Source: Ypsolopha sequella
Lineage: Eukaryota; Arthropoda; Insecta; Lepidoptera; Ypsolophidae
DNA: 64,000 bases
Direction of reading: 5' to 3'
Assembly (NCBI GenBank): GCA_934047225.1
Contig: OW203992.1
Coordinates: 19,767,501-19,831,500, forward strand
Shown here: piece by piece, positions 11,148 through 23,857 of the stretch
Position numbering within the stretch: the stretch's first letter is position 1
Layout: each line of letters begins with the position of its first letter
Notes under the pieces: model-generated
Seen by the model: only the letters and a program-made list of their open reading frames with translations
Database searches by the model: none
Told to the model about the DNA's origin: nothing
Made by a program: the position numbers and the translations under genes

Positions 11148-14100
11148 TGTACTAAAACCTGTAACACAACCCTTCGCTCACACTGAACTCCATCGACCCG
11201 AATAACAACCCACTTACAACCTACATAGTTTAACGTTTGGTGCTTAATAGAAATGATTTTAACAGATATATGGCCAGAGTGTGATCGTCAGATTAGAACC
11301 TTACGTTGCGCCTTAAGTAGTAACCCAAATTCTTTAGAAGCGATTCAGAGATGAAGATAGCTAACAAACCCTTATTAATAGTCCTGTTCTAAAATATAAC
11401 TTATCTTTCACGTGCTAAGTAAATTGGACATAAAATAATTAAAACCAAATTCGTAGATTTAGATATTAAAATCAGAGAATATAAAGTATTGGTAAAATGT
11501 TCAGATTAGAAATTTCACTGTTTGTCAGTTAAGCCAATATATGAAAGTCATAGAGATAAATAGCACTTTGTAAACAATTCTAGATGTAAAATTCATTAAT
11601 GTTTCAAATAATAAAAAGGTGAATAAAATCTCTGTAGCAATTCTGCGCCAGTCAGCCTCTTAAGAGGCTATGTGAATTTACTATGTTAGACTATACCCGT
11701 TACTTAAGATGATACATCACATTCATATTTTGTTTGTTTATGTTATGAATAAAATGCATTATTATTATTTTTTTTTAATAACCACTACCAGTAATTGGGG
11801 ATGGATGAGGTGAGGTATTTCTGAGTTTGAAATTTAATAATTTATTGATGATCAAAGCTGAATAGTATTCTAACAGCTGACCTTTATGTATGTTGTAGAA
11901 CTTATTACTCGATAGATACTTCTATATGAAAATTACTTATTTAGCTGGTAATCTTCGAATAAGTCCATAGGACAGTGAGTAAAATTCTCACATCTGTGAT
12001 TATCTGGTCAATAAAATAGAGACTCAAAGAAAGCCATATTGGCAACTTCTCAGAAGTACCTTCCCTTGGATGTGGAATACCCCCTTGACTTTTTTTAGTG
12101 TATACTTTTTTTTAATTCTAAATTTAAGATTTATTTATTTATTTTTAATTTTACGCGCCTATGTTGGTTCCCTGACTACACAGCTCTGGTAAAGAACCAA
12201 CAAGAAATCCAGAGCGTCCCTACCATCGTAGTAACCAAAACTACAAATGACACAACTAATCCAACAGAATGATTTCAGATTTCTAACTTATGGCTATCTT
12301 GTGTTTCTGTACCAAATATATTTTATTTGTTCTTATGACATTGGTAAGCTAAACTACCCCATTTCAGTGTATAGTTAGCTTGTGGCTGAATTTTGCCTGA
12401 CAAAAGAACAAGTACATTCATACAAATACACCAAATATTACTATTTATTTGAGTAATAAACATTGAAATCACTCGTGTTGCACCATGTCCCATTCAAAGA
12501 TTCGGCCTCTTAACAGATCTACTCAAATAGTGACTGACAGTTAAAATTAATTTCTTAGATACTGCTGGTAATACTCAACTTAAAGTTGCTATGTCAATTT
12601 GACAAAACTATCTAGTAAAAAACTTAGACTTTCATATTCAGCGTACAGTCATTCTGTTTATTATTCAATAGAGAATTTCTATCAAGTCAAAATTGTAAGT
12701 TGTTTCAGTAATAAACTTCTCTAATACAATCGTTTTTGTTGTATTTAATGCAAGTCAGATAAGTACAAATTACTACCAGGTTGAAATTTTATCCATTTTC
12801 TAAAAATCTCCAAGTTTCAGTAAGGTTTTTACATAATAAGTCTCAAATATATTAAAACTTTTGAATACAATAAATTAGGCTTTCAACCCTCATTTCATGT
12901 AAGAAAGTTTACTTTAAAAATCATTGATTTTCTAGTAATATGAAACTACTGTGACTTTCATCCTTAACAGTATTGCAGTTATTTATGTAGTCAATTTTAT
13001 AACTACACTCAGTAGAATAATTTCAATATATTTTGTAAGAGAAATCTGCTCTAGGTAATGTAGTATTAAAAATACTAATAGAACTTTGTTTTTGTTCTAA
13101 AGATGTATTCATTTAATTCCATTGACGAAGAACAACTTTTACTACCCCATATTTGGTGTATAGTATCAGTTAAGGCTTTTATTTTGCCAGACAAGGGAAA
13201 GCATTTATGCAAACAAATACATCATGTTATGTACTTCAAGTTTATTGAACATTTATAAGAACCAATTGAAATTATTCTCTTCAATAAAGATTTCCCGAAA
13301 CTATTTTCACGGTAATTAGTTTATTAGTTACTTGCCTACTCAATTGAGTAATAAAAGAAAATCCGAAACATTCTATATTTCATCAAGGTTCTACTCTGTA
13401 CCAATGCAACATTTCGACAAGGGAGTAAGTAAGTAAATACTGACTAAAAGGTTCGTCAGTCTGCTATACTCTATTTTGGATTCTTATATACCAAACTATT
13501 TGATTTTACTTTATAACTTAATGTTTACTACGAACTGACCTTAAAAAGGGTTTGATAGGTACTACAGTTATGAACTTTTATGGTCTAGAATACATTTCAT
13601 CAACCTGAATTCTAAATCTAGGCTTTCTATGTTATTTAGGCATATTTTGTGCCAAACTCAAGTCTCTTTATTTCTTGAAAGAAATACCTAAGTAAATACA
13701 ATATTTTAAGACATAATTAAGTGGTGAAACTTATGTTTCCTATCATTTCATATTTATTGCCAATATTAAAGCCCTATGCCCTAGCATTCAAAATTAGTGT
13801 TCTGTGGGCATATAAAACCCTCTTAGATAAACAATGAAACTATTTCAGTATCAAAGCCCTATGCCCTTACATTCAAAGTTTAAGTTCTTTGGACTTATAA
13901 AGCCCTCTCAGATAAACAATGAAACTATTTGAATATCAAAGCCTTATGTCCTTACATTCAAAATTGGAGTTCTTTGGACTTTAAAGCCCTCTCAGATAAG
14001 TAAACAATGAAACTATTTGTCAGACAAACTAGTCAACAACAACCTATTCCTGAATCACTAACTCTAATTTTCAGAGGTCCCTATCTACTTGAAAACTTGT

Positions 14101-15896
14101 AACCTATCATAATTGAAATTATTGACCTATTTTCCCTGAACAATGAAGAAAGTTACCTGAAACCTCCCACTTTGCATAATTTCTAAAAAAACCTATTAAT
14201 GTCCTAACAATAGACTTGAATTTTTGGAATTTACCTACCTAACATTTGGCCCTAAAATCAAATGTTCCTAGGCTTTTAAATGTGTGAATTTTCAAAGCTA
14301 GAGGTCCGTCACCTCACATTTACAATTAAACGTGTGTGTGGTTGTATATTGTGCTAGCAAACACCATACAACCCCTCAACTAATCGACAGAAAGAAGTGA
14401 GGCAAGTTGAAACCTCTCTGTGTGCCTAACACCCTAAAACTTTGCCCTACTCAGACAGGGGGTGATACAGTAGGTAAAAAGGACGTCACCCCGCTGGCTG
14501 GGATAGCCTATATGATCATGTGTATATATAAATATATAGATATGAGACCATGACCAGCTCAGTCAGATGACAAAGGACAGAACAAATCGCAGCCTCTTCA
14601 CGGCTCGGACGCTTTGCCATAAACATCGCCTTTCATGGAGGATGTGTTTCCAGTATGTAAAACTGGCGCAAGGCCATCCCAGACGCTTGCTTCCCTCCAG
14701 AGGAGGTTAAAACTAGACTCTGTCGTTCACACCAGTAGGTGACCCGAGCCTTAATCCAGTGCGACTTCCGCTCTGTAAGATCCCTGCCTGACTCTTCAAG
14801 ATTTCCCAGCGACTAGCCCTATGCCACTACCCTGGTACATCTTCCCGTTTCCACGTCCGGCATTACTAAGAAGAGACCATACTCCCTTCCCTCCCCATCA
14901 ACCCCTGAATCGACCTATGCACTATTACATTATTTAGGTACGTACTTTAATTTCGGAACTTGAAAAGACGATTATCGAACCCTTTACATAACGCGGAATC
15001 TAGCTCGTTCGCTCGTTCACCCTACACGAATTCAAACGCGTTTGTGTCAATCGCCGAGTCGGAAAAGTCAAAAACTATTGACCATAACCGAATCTATTTA
15101 CGAAAAAAGGGCATTCCGCCACCTAAAAGCTAACGCGCACGTGAAAAGGTCCCGAGACCTAACGAACAGATAGATTGACACATTCCGTATTTTAATCGCA
15201 AATTCCGAAAACAAAATCACTATTAAAACAAACAAAAACTTCCCCAAACAAACTCAAAAATGAACTACACCTTTAAGACTTCTTGCAGCACTTCCACTGA
15301 CGGCGGTGTAAAATTGAATGAGTCCCACCCTACATTTCACCCATTTATATACTAAGTGTGATATCAGCGTTATCAGTGCTATCGGCGTAAACGGTGCTAA
15401 CGGTGTTATGTGCGCTTTCGTGCAGAACGAACAAAAGTGAGACAACCAAACAAGAGTAATAGAGATGGCAACATAACAACAAAAACATGGCAACAGCATA
15501 TACTCGGCGTAAGCAGGACAGGACAAAAATATACAAGTAAGAGTGAAAGAGATAGACACATGGTGACAAGCCTAAGGCGTCATCTAGTCTACGTGGCAAC
15601 AACTTGGCAGTTGCGTGACAACAACAGCTAATTTAGGGTTCACGCATAATTGGAAACCATAATGTTTGAAATTGAAAGTTTATTCTTAATTCCTTCCATA
15701 TTGGACCGATTGTTTGGGCCGGTGGTTGAGTTTACTGTATTTATCATTTAAAATCAGTTATTCTACGCGATCGATTTCAATTTGCTTTATTTATTTCAAC
15801 GTGATTTATTTGATTACATACAACAATCTTCCTGCCCATTATCATAACATTTATTTGTGAATTGAGACGTGAACAGATGAGGTACGATCTGTCACA
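11148..15896 (-). repeat. LTR copy at the low-coordinate end (inferred 3' LTR)
   Basis: 4,749 bp, same as 23858-28606 at a constant offset of 12,710 bases with no net indel. The one difference I saw is T at 15142 against C at 27852, in a CpG context. It contains an 85-bp three-copy array at 13768-14020 and small overlapping minus-strand frames at 15254-15602 without recognisable homology. A TATATAAAT box and a TCAGTC initiator also occur (plus strand, near 14525 and 14559-14564). Confidence 0.9.
13768..14020. repeat. Three-copy 85-bp tandem array inside the LTR
   Basis: Starts AAAGCCCTATGCCC at 13768, 13853 and 13938. Each unit ends in AGATAAACAATGAAACTATT (the third has a 4-bp insertion). 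Units differ by several substitutions, so the array is older than the insertion. The same array is at 26478-26730. Confidence 0.9.
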
Positions 15897-15912
15897 GCGC
15901 TTTCCCCAAAAT
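15897..15912 (-). other. Candidate polypurine tract (minus-strand reading)
   Basis: Read on the minus strand the element interior ends ATTTTGGGGAAAGCGC immediately before the LTR TGTGACAG. GGGGAAAG is a purine run three bases from the LTR, where a plus-strand primer is expected. It is short, so support is modest. Confidence 0.45.
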
Positions 15913-16004
15913 TTACGCAGATTAGCAAGCCTTAAACGAAGGAAATTTTCTCTCCCATCATTCACAAATACACGATAACAATGTTCACTCTGATATTAAT
16001 TTAT

Positions 16005-18030
16005 TATCACCTTTCTCCCAGACCGTTCACGTGTGGTGTGTGTTTATACCTAGTAGTTAATCAAAACTTAACCGATTGAGACTCCAAACCATTGCTTAAT
16101 TGTTCACGAATAATCTGTCCGTCAAACAAGGAGATCTGAAATTCCCAGAGAGATCGTTTGTGAGACGACCTTGTCCTAGTGACACCGCAAAGATTTTCTA
16201 GACAAATTCTATTTTTTCAATTTAAGTAGACACGCTTTGCGCCTCTTTCATAAACCAAGATCACTTTAATAGCTATCCATACAGATACCCAAATGAGCAA
16301 TTGTTCAGCTTGGAATATCTCCCAGCATTAAATTCTAACCAACTATTCGGAGAATGTATAGTGTTGCCGAAGATAGCATTAGCTGCGTGTAAAGTTAAAC
16401 CTTTAAGTATCACAGTATATACTGTCCTTTAGTCTTTAAGACTCTAACCTAACACCAATTCAACTTAAAAGTTTATGTGTAGTATAGAGTCTCCAGGATA
16501 TGATGACAATAAATTTAAGTCCACACCTTCGAACTGTTGTCTTGTTAGGGCCCTTTTTTGTTGTCAACGTCATAGTCATATGTCAAAGTCGTTTCATTCC
16601 ATTCCTTCCACCGACACACTCTGACTTCCTCATCCGCTCTTACAATTTCCCTAACAAGCCACCAGCCCTACAAATATGAACCTATTTAATTTTAATTACC
16701 TCCATTTAATATGACTATCTTTTGAATACCACCATTACCTTTTAATACCTCCTTAACCTTTTTAATACCACCTTTACCTTTTTAACACCACCTTTATGTA
16801 CCTTTTAAAACTAACTTAAAATATAACTTATTTTAAATGTACGCAAAGCCCTTTTAAACGCCAAAATGCAAGCATTCGCTGATTGTCAACTACGCTTACA
16901 CTCATGAGTGCATATCTACACAAAGATAATTACGCAGAGTGCTAGACACGTAAAGTGTCATATACGCCAATTGTCAACATTGGCAAATATGCCCATTCAC
17001 AATTACATAAAGAATAAAAAATAAAATATAACTTATTTTAAATGTACGCAAAGTCCTTTTAAACGCCAAAATGCAAGCATTCGCTGATTTTCAACTACGC
17101 TTACACTCATGAGTGCATATCTACACAAAGTTAATTACGCAGAGTGCTAGACACGTAAAGTGTCATATACGCCAATCGTCAACATTGGCAAATATGCCCA
17201 TTCACAATTGCATAAAAAATAACCATATCTAAATAAATTCGGTATTTATTATCATGTTCCTCCCAGAATGAATATGTGTGGTGTAATTTTTATACCAAAC
17301 GGTTAATCAAAAATTAAATCAGTTGAAATTCTAATCTATAGGTTTATTAATTACAGATAAATATCCATCAAACAAGGAGAACTCAATCCTTCAAAGAAGT
17401 TAGTTGTGAATTAACTCTACCCTAGTGGTAACACAACAACCTTCTAGCCAAATTCTATTTTTTCAATTTGAACAATAGATGTGCCTTTGTGTCTCTTTCT
17501 TGAATCGAGATCACTTTAATAGCTCTCAAGATAAGTACCCAAATAACTAATTCCCCAGTCTAGAATCTCTTCCAATGTTAAATTCTAATCAACCATTCGG
17601 AGAATGTATAGTTGCCGAGGAAATATGCATTAGCTGCGTGTGTAGTGAAACTATTTAGAATCGCAGTTTATACTGCTAATTAGTCAAGACGACTCTAACC
17701 TAACTCCTTTTCAACTAAATAGTTTGTTGTGTAGTGTAATGTCTCCAGGATAACACGACAATAAACATGAGTCCACATTCCTGAAACTGTTGTCTCGCTA
17801 GAGCCCTTTTCTTTGCCAAAGACAAAGTTAATTGTCATGGTCGTATCTTTCTATCTCTTCCACCGACAACATACTTCCTTCCTCATTCTCTCTAACACTT
17901 TCTCTAACGAACCACCAGCTCAACAAATATGGACAAATCTAAATGATTTAAGTACCTCTTATTTAAAATATTATCCTTTAATACCTTTTAAGCTAATACC
18001 TTTTCAGCTAACTTATAAACTAACTTATAT
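16005..18030. repeat. Diverged ~0.8-kb direct duplication in the element interior
   Basis: Copy A (about 16005-16815) and copy B (about 17245-18030) share landmarks in the same order: GTGTGGTGT, TCAAACAAGGAGA, CTATTTTTTCAATTTGA (AAG in A), GATCACTTTAATAGCT, TTCGGAGAATGTATAGT, GCATTAGCTGCGTGT and GTCTCCAGGATA. Many substitutions and small indels separate them, so this duplication is much older than the LTR insertion. Confidence 0.85.
16818..17220. repeat. 205-bp tandem duplication in the element interior
   Basis: AAAATATAACTTATTTTAAA starts at 16818 and again at 17023, and the following ~195 bases (CATTCGCTGATT, CACTCATGAGTGCATATC, GTGTCATATACGCCAAT) match with only a few differences. It lies exactly between the two diverged 0.8-kb copies. 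Confidence 0.9.
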
Positions 18031-21000
18031 TTCTGTACATAAATAAATAAAATAAAAAAAATAAAATAACATAACTAACTACCACTAACTAAAATAAAAC
18101 CCAAATAAATTTCTATAATTTAATAAAAAATTTTTTTTTTAATTTCAATAAGACAACGAGAAATTGGAATAAACTGCTTTTAATAAACTTCCGAATATTT
18201 TTACATTTCATTTCTTCTTGATAAATTCATTTAGTAAAATACGATTTTTCACCTCTTTTTTTTTTTCATTTAATTTATTATCAATTGACAAAGTATTTAC
18301 ACAGTCAACATATTAAATTTCATCAATTTTGAATTCTCTTCTCTACTTTCCCCCAATCTTACTTTCCTTAGTACTTAATAAGTAAGTTTTTCCTCATCTA
18401 CCTGTAAAATATAAAACTTCATCAGAGGCGCACTGTCTACTTCCTTCTCCATTTGTCCTTAAATATTTCATTAAATAAAACAAGACTTTTTTTTAATTAA
18501 ATAGATTTTATTTAATTCCTTAAATTAAAAATGTACCAATGAAAGTCATTAACAGTTTTTTTTTTTTTTTCCATTTAATTATCAAATTCTGTCTAATTTT
18601 TAATGACCGAAGGTATTATTTCCCTGCAAGTAAACAAAAATAGTAAATACTATAATTAATATTGACAACCCTACAAATTATAACCAGAAGATGCTAAATT
18701 ATTTAAAATATTTTTAAGTTATTCTAGTTTTTACTAACAGTAGCAATGATTGCTTTAAAATATCATTCTAATGAATTCAGTAGGTATCGTCAGGGAACCT
18801 GACTTTCATAGACTAAACCTTTAAATTTCGCAACCGATTACTTCAAGCTATATAAACTAAAGTGTAGATTGTTCAGTTATACTTCGTTCACAAGATATAT
18901 ATAATTTAATTGGGCCCTCAGCTTCATAAAAGCATACTAGCACATAGGCACTAGTTGCATGTACAGCCCAAATCTAGTAAATAAATGCTGACGTCACGCA
19001 CGCGTCCTATGCGAAATCAAATGTAAAATAAAGGCTATCATACCAAACATAAATATTATATTTTTAATACAACATCTACATAAATAAAACAACCTATACG
19101 AATAAGAAGATAGTATAAAAACACAAAAAATGAATTCGGAATACGTTAGCGTCACTAGAGATTCGAACTTCCGGTTCCCTGCTTCCTAGGTGACCATTCA
19201 ACCACTCGGCCACAGAGACATTTGATTATTGGTGTGAAAATAACATACACTATCCACCAGTCAGATTAAAACACTACCTAATTTACTTATATTTCTTTTT
19301 GTTCTCTAAAAATTAAAAGTTAAGCTAGCCATTATTTATAAGATATTTATCTATTTTCACTTTAAGAAAAACTTCTAGATCAATAGCTTTTTGCATTTAT
19401 CAAAGTACAACAAAGATAACTTATAGTACAACTCAGTTCTCGATCTAACCCTTCAACACATTAGTTGCGATCCTCGTGAGTTCGCCATCCAGATCTTCAA
19501 TCAATATAAATTGTTCTTCACTGTCTACATATATTAAAGATACTAATTACTTACGCAACCCTGAAATACCCTGAAATTATCGTCCAAGACTATAACCAAA
19601 CCAACACGCAATCTATAACCTTTTCTACAGTACTATTAACACGTCGATCCCTTGTCGTACTACTAATTTACTCCTTTCTCTTGTATGTATGAAAAGTTTA
19701 CTTCCCCTTAATAAAATAAAGTTTTGACGGTATTATTTATTTCCTATTTGAAACAACGTACTTACATATCTCACCTAACAATAAACTTTTTCCCTCAATT
19801 TTTATCAGAAATCATTATTTTGAACCATCAATAAATCAGCAAAACCTCTTAATTTTATATCACTCTTTTTGTACTAAATCCTCACTTCGGTAGGCACCCG
19901 ATTTTCTACTAATAGCTTATACCCATTTTAAATTTACACTTACAGATTCTTATTTGATTTATCAACACTGTTACTTTTCATACTGGACCCTCTAATAGAA
20001 GGTGAAACTTTACATAAAGAACCCTGATTCTATTACCCATTACCAATTCATTCTTCATCCCATATCAATTATTTGTAAAATATTAGTCCACACATTATAG
20101 GTAGGTATTTACTTTGTGTATGATGACAATAGTACATTAATTAAATTTAAATACAATTTTTTTTTAACTACTATACTATGTTTAACCTTTCCCCATTCTC
20201 AACTAACTAAAATAAATACTATTTTCCATAATTGTTTCTTTGGTACTGACATAATATTAATTGTAACTCCTCAAAATTTGGCATGAAAACCTACGCAACT
20301 TACACCTGCTCAATCTCTAATATATACAATACACTCATACAGTACATACTACAAATACCGCCTTAGACAACACCCCCATATTTACTTTGAGAATAACCAA
20401 AAAGAAAACAATTATTTAAATAAAACAGCTTTAGTTTATTTACCTATGTAACTGTCAACCTTAAGTTCGAAAACCAATCGTCGGAACCCATGCATCTACT
20501 TATGTTTTCACAAAGGATCCCCAAAACTGCCTAATGAAGAAGGTGGTCTATGCTTACAAAGCAAGACAATATCTAAACCTCGCGCACAGATCCCTGCCGA
20601 TGCGAATCGATAATTAACCATAAAAAATAAAAATACAATAAATAGACTTCACACTCTAATATGTTTATTACGTACAATAAATTTCCAATTATTTTTAGAT
20701 AACCGTCGTCTATATTTTACACGTCTATATATTTTTGTAACTCACTCATCAACATTTGCACTAGGTACCTACTGAACGAAATTCCACGTGGTTCTCGCAA
20801 TGATTTATCCAGAATTCTAAATCAATATAAGATAATATATTTAGTGTAAATAAACAAACTCCAACATTAATAAAATTCTCTTGTTATATTGAAATTCGAC
20901 ATTTGACGGTCACCCCCCTTACTATCTCCCGTCATAAAATTTTTCTAAACATTAAATAAAGTAAATATCCTTGAATGTTATGTAATTAATTTCAACACAA

Positions 21001-23830
21001 ATGAAACCATAAATAAAGCCAGTAGTTTAGACTACAAACTGTTTGGCAAGTAGCAAATCTCGAAATGACTTTACTTGCAAAGCTAACATAAATCTGTAGT
21101 AATAAGAACAATTAATATAATCATTTGATAAAAGGAATTTGGAACATTTTTAATTTGTCATGAAACATAATGTATTAACGCCATCTATAAATTTATTCCG
21201 GTACCAACTACCTATCTTTTGTTACGCTTGTTCGTCAATAAGTGTCCCAATTTTGATGACCCAATAAGTTCCTAGTTCATGCACTAGATGGAACTGCTAG
21301 TATTTTAATGGAAAATAAACGTAAATAAACAACTGTAGATACCTAAGTATTTAATAATAACTCAACTCCATACTACAACCATCGACATAAAGAAGAAATA
21401 TACTACACTTGTCATTCTTATATCGTCAACTGAATATCGAGCTTGTTGCTTGATCAAAACACCGGCGGCGAAAGACAGAGATAAAGCGACGAGTTTCGAC
21501 GGTAGCGCAAACGAGACAAACGTATAAAGCAGGACGGTTGTATGAACTAGGTTTTGCAGGATCACACACATGAACGGGTGTACTATATCTTCTAATTTTG
21601 TGTTTCTATCTAAGAACTAGGAATATGACAAACAATTTTACAGAAACCCATGTGACACATCAACACATCGAACAATGTTACAAAGTTTAACCTACACACT
21701 GATTCAACTTACTTCGGTAATTTTCTACTTTCCCCATTCCTTTTAAGCATTACGATCCTCTTGTACGCTCACTAGCCACTACTTTAAACGCTATCTGTCT
21801 AAACAATCAAACATTCGAAATTAATATAAAGTTGGGGTACACAATCATCTACTCTCTCATAATTTAAATTTAACTGACATAAGTGCAAATTGAATTAATT
21901 TATTTATTTGTTTTTGTTAATTATACAATAAACCTTTTAATAAATCCAGCTTTTAAATAACTTCTACCCACGTCCAAACGCAAACCCAACGTACAATGAT
22001 CATTGTCACCAAAACGGAACCGACCCTGTGGTTACATTCATCAATATACTCTATGGTTATATTCTACATTTCGGTTTAGCTCTTTATACAGAAACATAAA
22101 AACTAAAATAACATGAAATACAACTAAAATAAAACCTTACAAATTTACTTATAAAACTAAAATGTCTCCTAAAGTAAAATCAAATTATGTAGAAAATGTT
22201 TGCTATATATGAACAGCTTTAATATATCTAGCGCTTTAAAAATCTCGCTAACCTGTGACAAACTCTACATACCAAACAAAACAAATTCAAACTGAAGCTG
22301 ACAGACGCCATTTGCTCAGTGACGGACGCTTTCTTTAATTTAAAATTAAATTCCATGACGGACCTACCGCAAAAGAAGCTTCACTTAGAAGATACCGAAA
22401 ACAAAATCGAAAATGATCCATGAGCATATCTACTGTAACTCGGACGCAAAATTATTTCACAAGAAAGGTATGTACCGCTTTTACAAACGTAAACATTTCC
22501 AGTTGGATTCTACTTCGAAATTATTAGATTTACACTTAATTATTACACGAAAACGAAGCTTTTCATGCGATAGTCGTTGTTTCTAAGAGCCAACAAGCAT
22601 TAAAATTCTTGAATTATCTTCGTACAAATATAAACTTTCATCACCATAAACAAACATTTCATAAACCTTTTCATTTACTTACAGATGTCGGTCACACTGT
22701 CGATAAAAGGGCAAGACACCGGACTTGCCTTACGGAGTTCTCTACAACATACTTAACTTCTGAAGAATTGTACAAAGTTGGAGCACTACCTATAACCTGG
22801 ATGGACAGAATCTTCCCATAGTTCCGTGTAAAAGTGATATGTTACCATCTACCGTACGTCTAACAGGCTTCACGCATACAAGGTACCTATATACTTCGAC
22901 TTACTTTCAAAGTTAAATCCAATTCATCAATCATTAGGTTCCCGTTTAATTATACTAAAGTCCCATAGCCCCGCAATACATGTGATAACCTCTGTAGTTC
23001 CATACAGTACATACATATACTCATGCCTGTCTCCCAGAGGGGTAGGCCTTTCATACATTAGTTGTTAATTAATGACCATTGTAATTCTCTTCAAGGTCAA
23101 TAAAACAGTTGGCCGTAGGTCTTACTTGAAAAACCATGTTGCAAAGCACCAAATCGGTAGATATGTAATTTTTACTAACACTACTGTGTTGGCAGAATAA
23201 CTTTCTCTTTAATTTTATAGCCTCATAGATTATATCACATCTGTTAATGAACCTACTTCACCCCTACTAACTTGTGTCAATCTTTGTATTTGAATACTTG
23301 ACTCCATAAACTAAGCAAAATACAATACATAACCTTTGTCAAAATATTGTTGGCCCTTAATACTGGTACGTTCATTGAAAGACCCTGAATTAAGAATTTA
23401 GCCCGCTGTACTAAGCAAAAGCTAGAGATAAAGTATTATAATAATTGACTCATTTTATTTTCCAGATTTTGGATCCGTTATTGATGTCCCTAAATCTTCA
23501 ACCAAGACGGAGACTGTACGTCAGTACTGGAGTACTTCCCCTGACACCTAAGACAAGTGACGCAGTCAATGGAACCGTCAGAAGTTAACTTTCCTATCAA
23601 AGAAGCTAATGTTTACCTTGATCATTGTTGACAAATTTACATTGTCTTCGTCCACGGGACCAAATTTACAATATACTGTTTACCTCTTATAAATATAAAT
23701 ATTTATCTATCGTAACACTCTAAATCACTTCTCCTATTTACACGAACAGCAAATTGTACCCAAAACTGGGTGACATTTCTGTATCAAACCATTTCTAAAA
23801 GCACCAAATTACTTAAAATAAGCCCAAAAT
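18031..23830. other. Non-coding interior of the giant LTR element
   Basis: Very AT-rich with a marked shortage of G on the plus strand (in 19561-19620 I count 18 C and 5 G). Only short frames occur, e.g. 21362-21571 minus and 22609-22821 plus, without retroelement motifs. Apart from the tRNA-like segment at 19151-19219 I recognise nothing. Confidence 0.6.
19151..19219 (-). repeat. tRNA-like segment inside the element interior
   Basis: Minus strand: GTCTCTG, then TGGCCGAGTGGTTGAA (A box, as in Ser/Leu tRNAs), a variable middle, AGTTCGAATCT (B box) and AGTGAC. GTCTCT pairs with AGTGAC except for one T/T. The T stem is weak, so this is probably a tRNA-derived SINE head or pseudogene rather than an active tRNA. 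Confidence 0.6.
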
Positions 23831-23857
23831 ACCTATACTGGTCACGGTTACCCATAT
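23831..23857 (-). other. Candidate primer-binding site (minus-strand reading)
   Basis: Next to the inferred 5' LTR the minus strand reads ATA, then TGGGTAACCGTGACCAG. Many insect LTR elements use a tRNA-Arg primer with site TGGCGACCGTGACAGGAC. The match shares TGG, ACCGTGAC and AG but needs two 1-base gaps, so it is degenerate. No TGG start is present at the opposite LTR junction. Confidence 0.4.

Noticed and set aside
15254..15602. Overlapping 101- and 85-codon minus-strand frames in each LTR (also 27964-28312)
   Set aside because: They overlap in different phases, are Cys/Leu/Ser-rich as expected from translating C/T-rich DNA, and show no domain. Their duplication is explained by the LTR.
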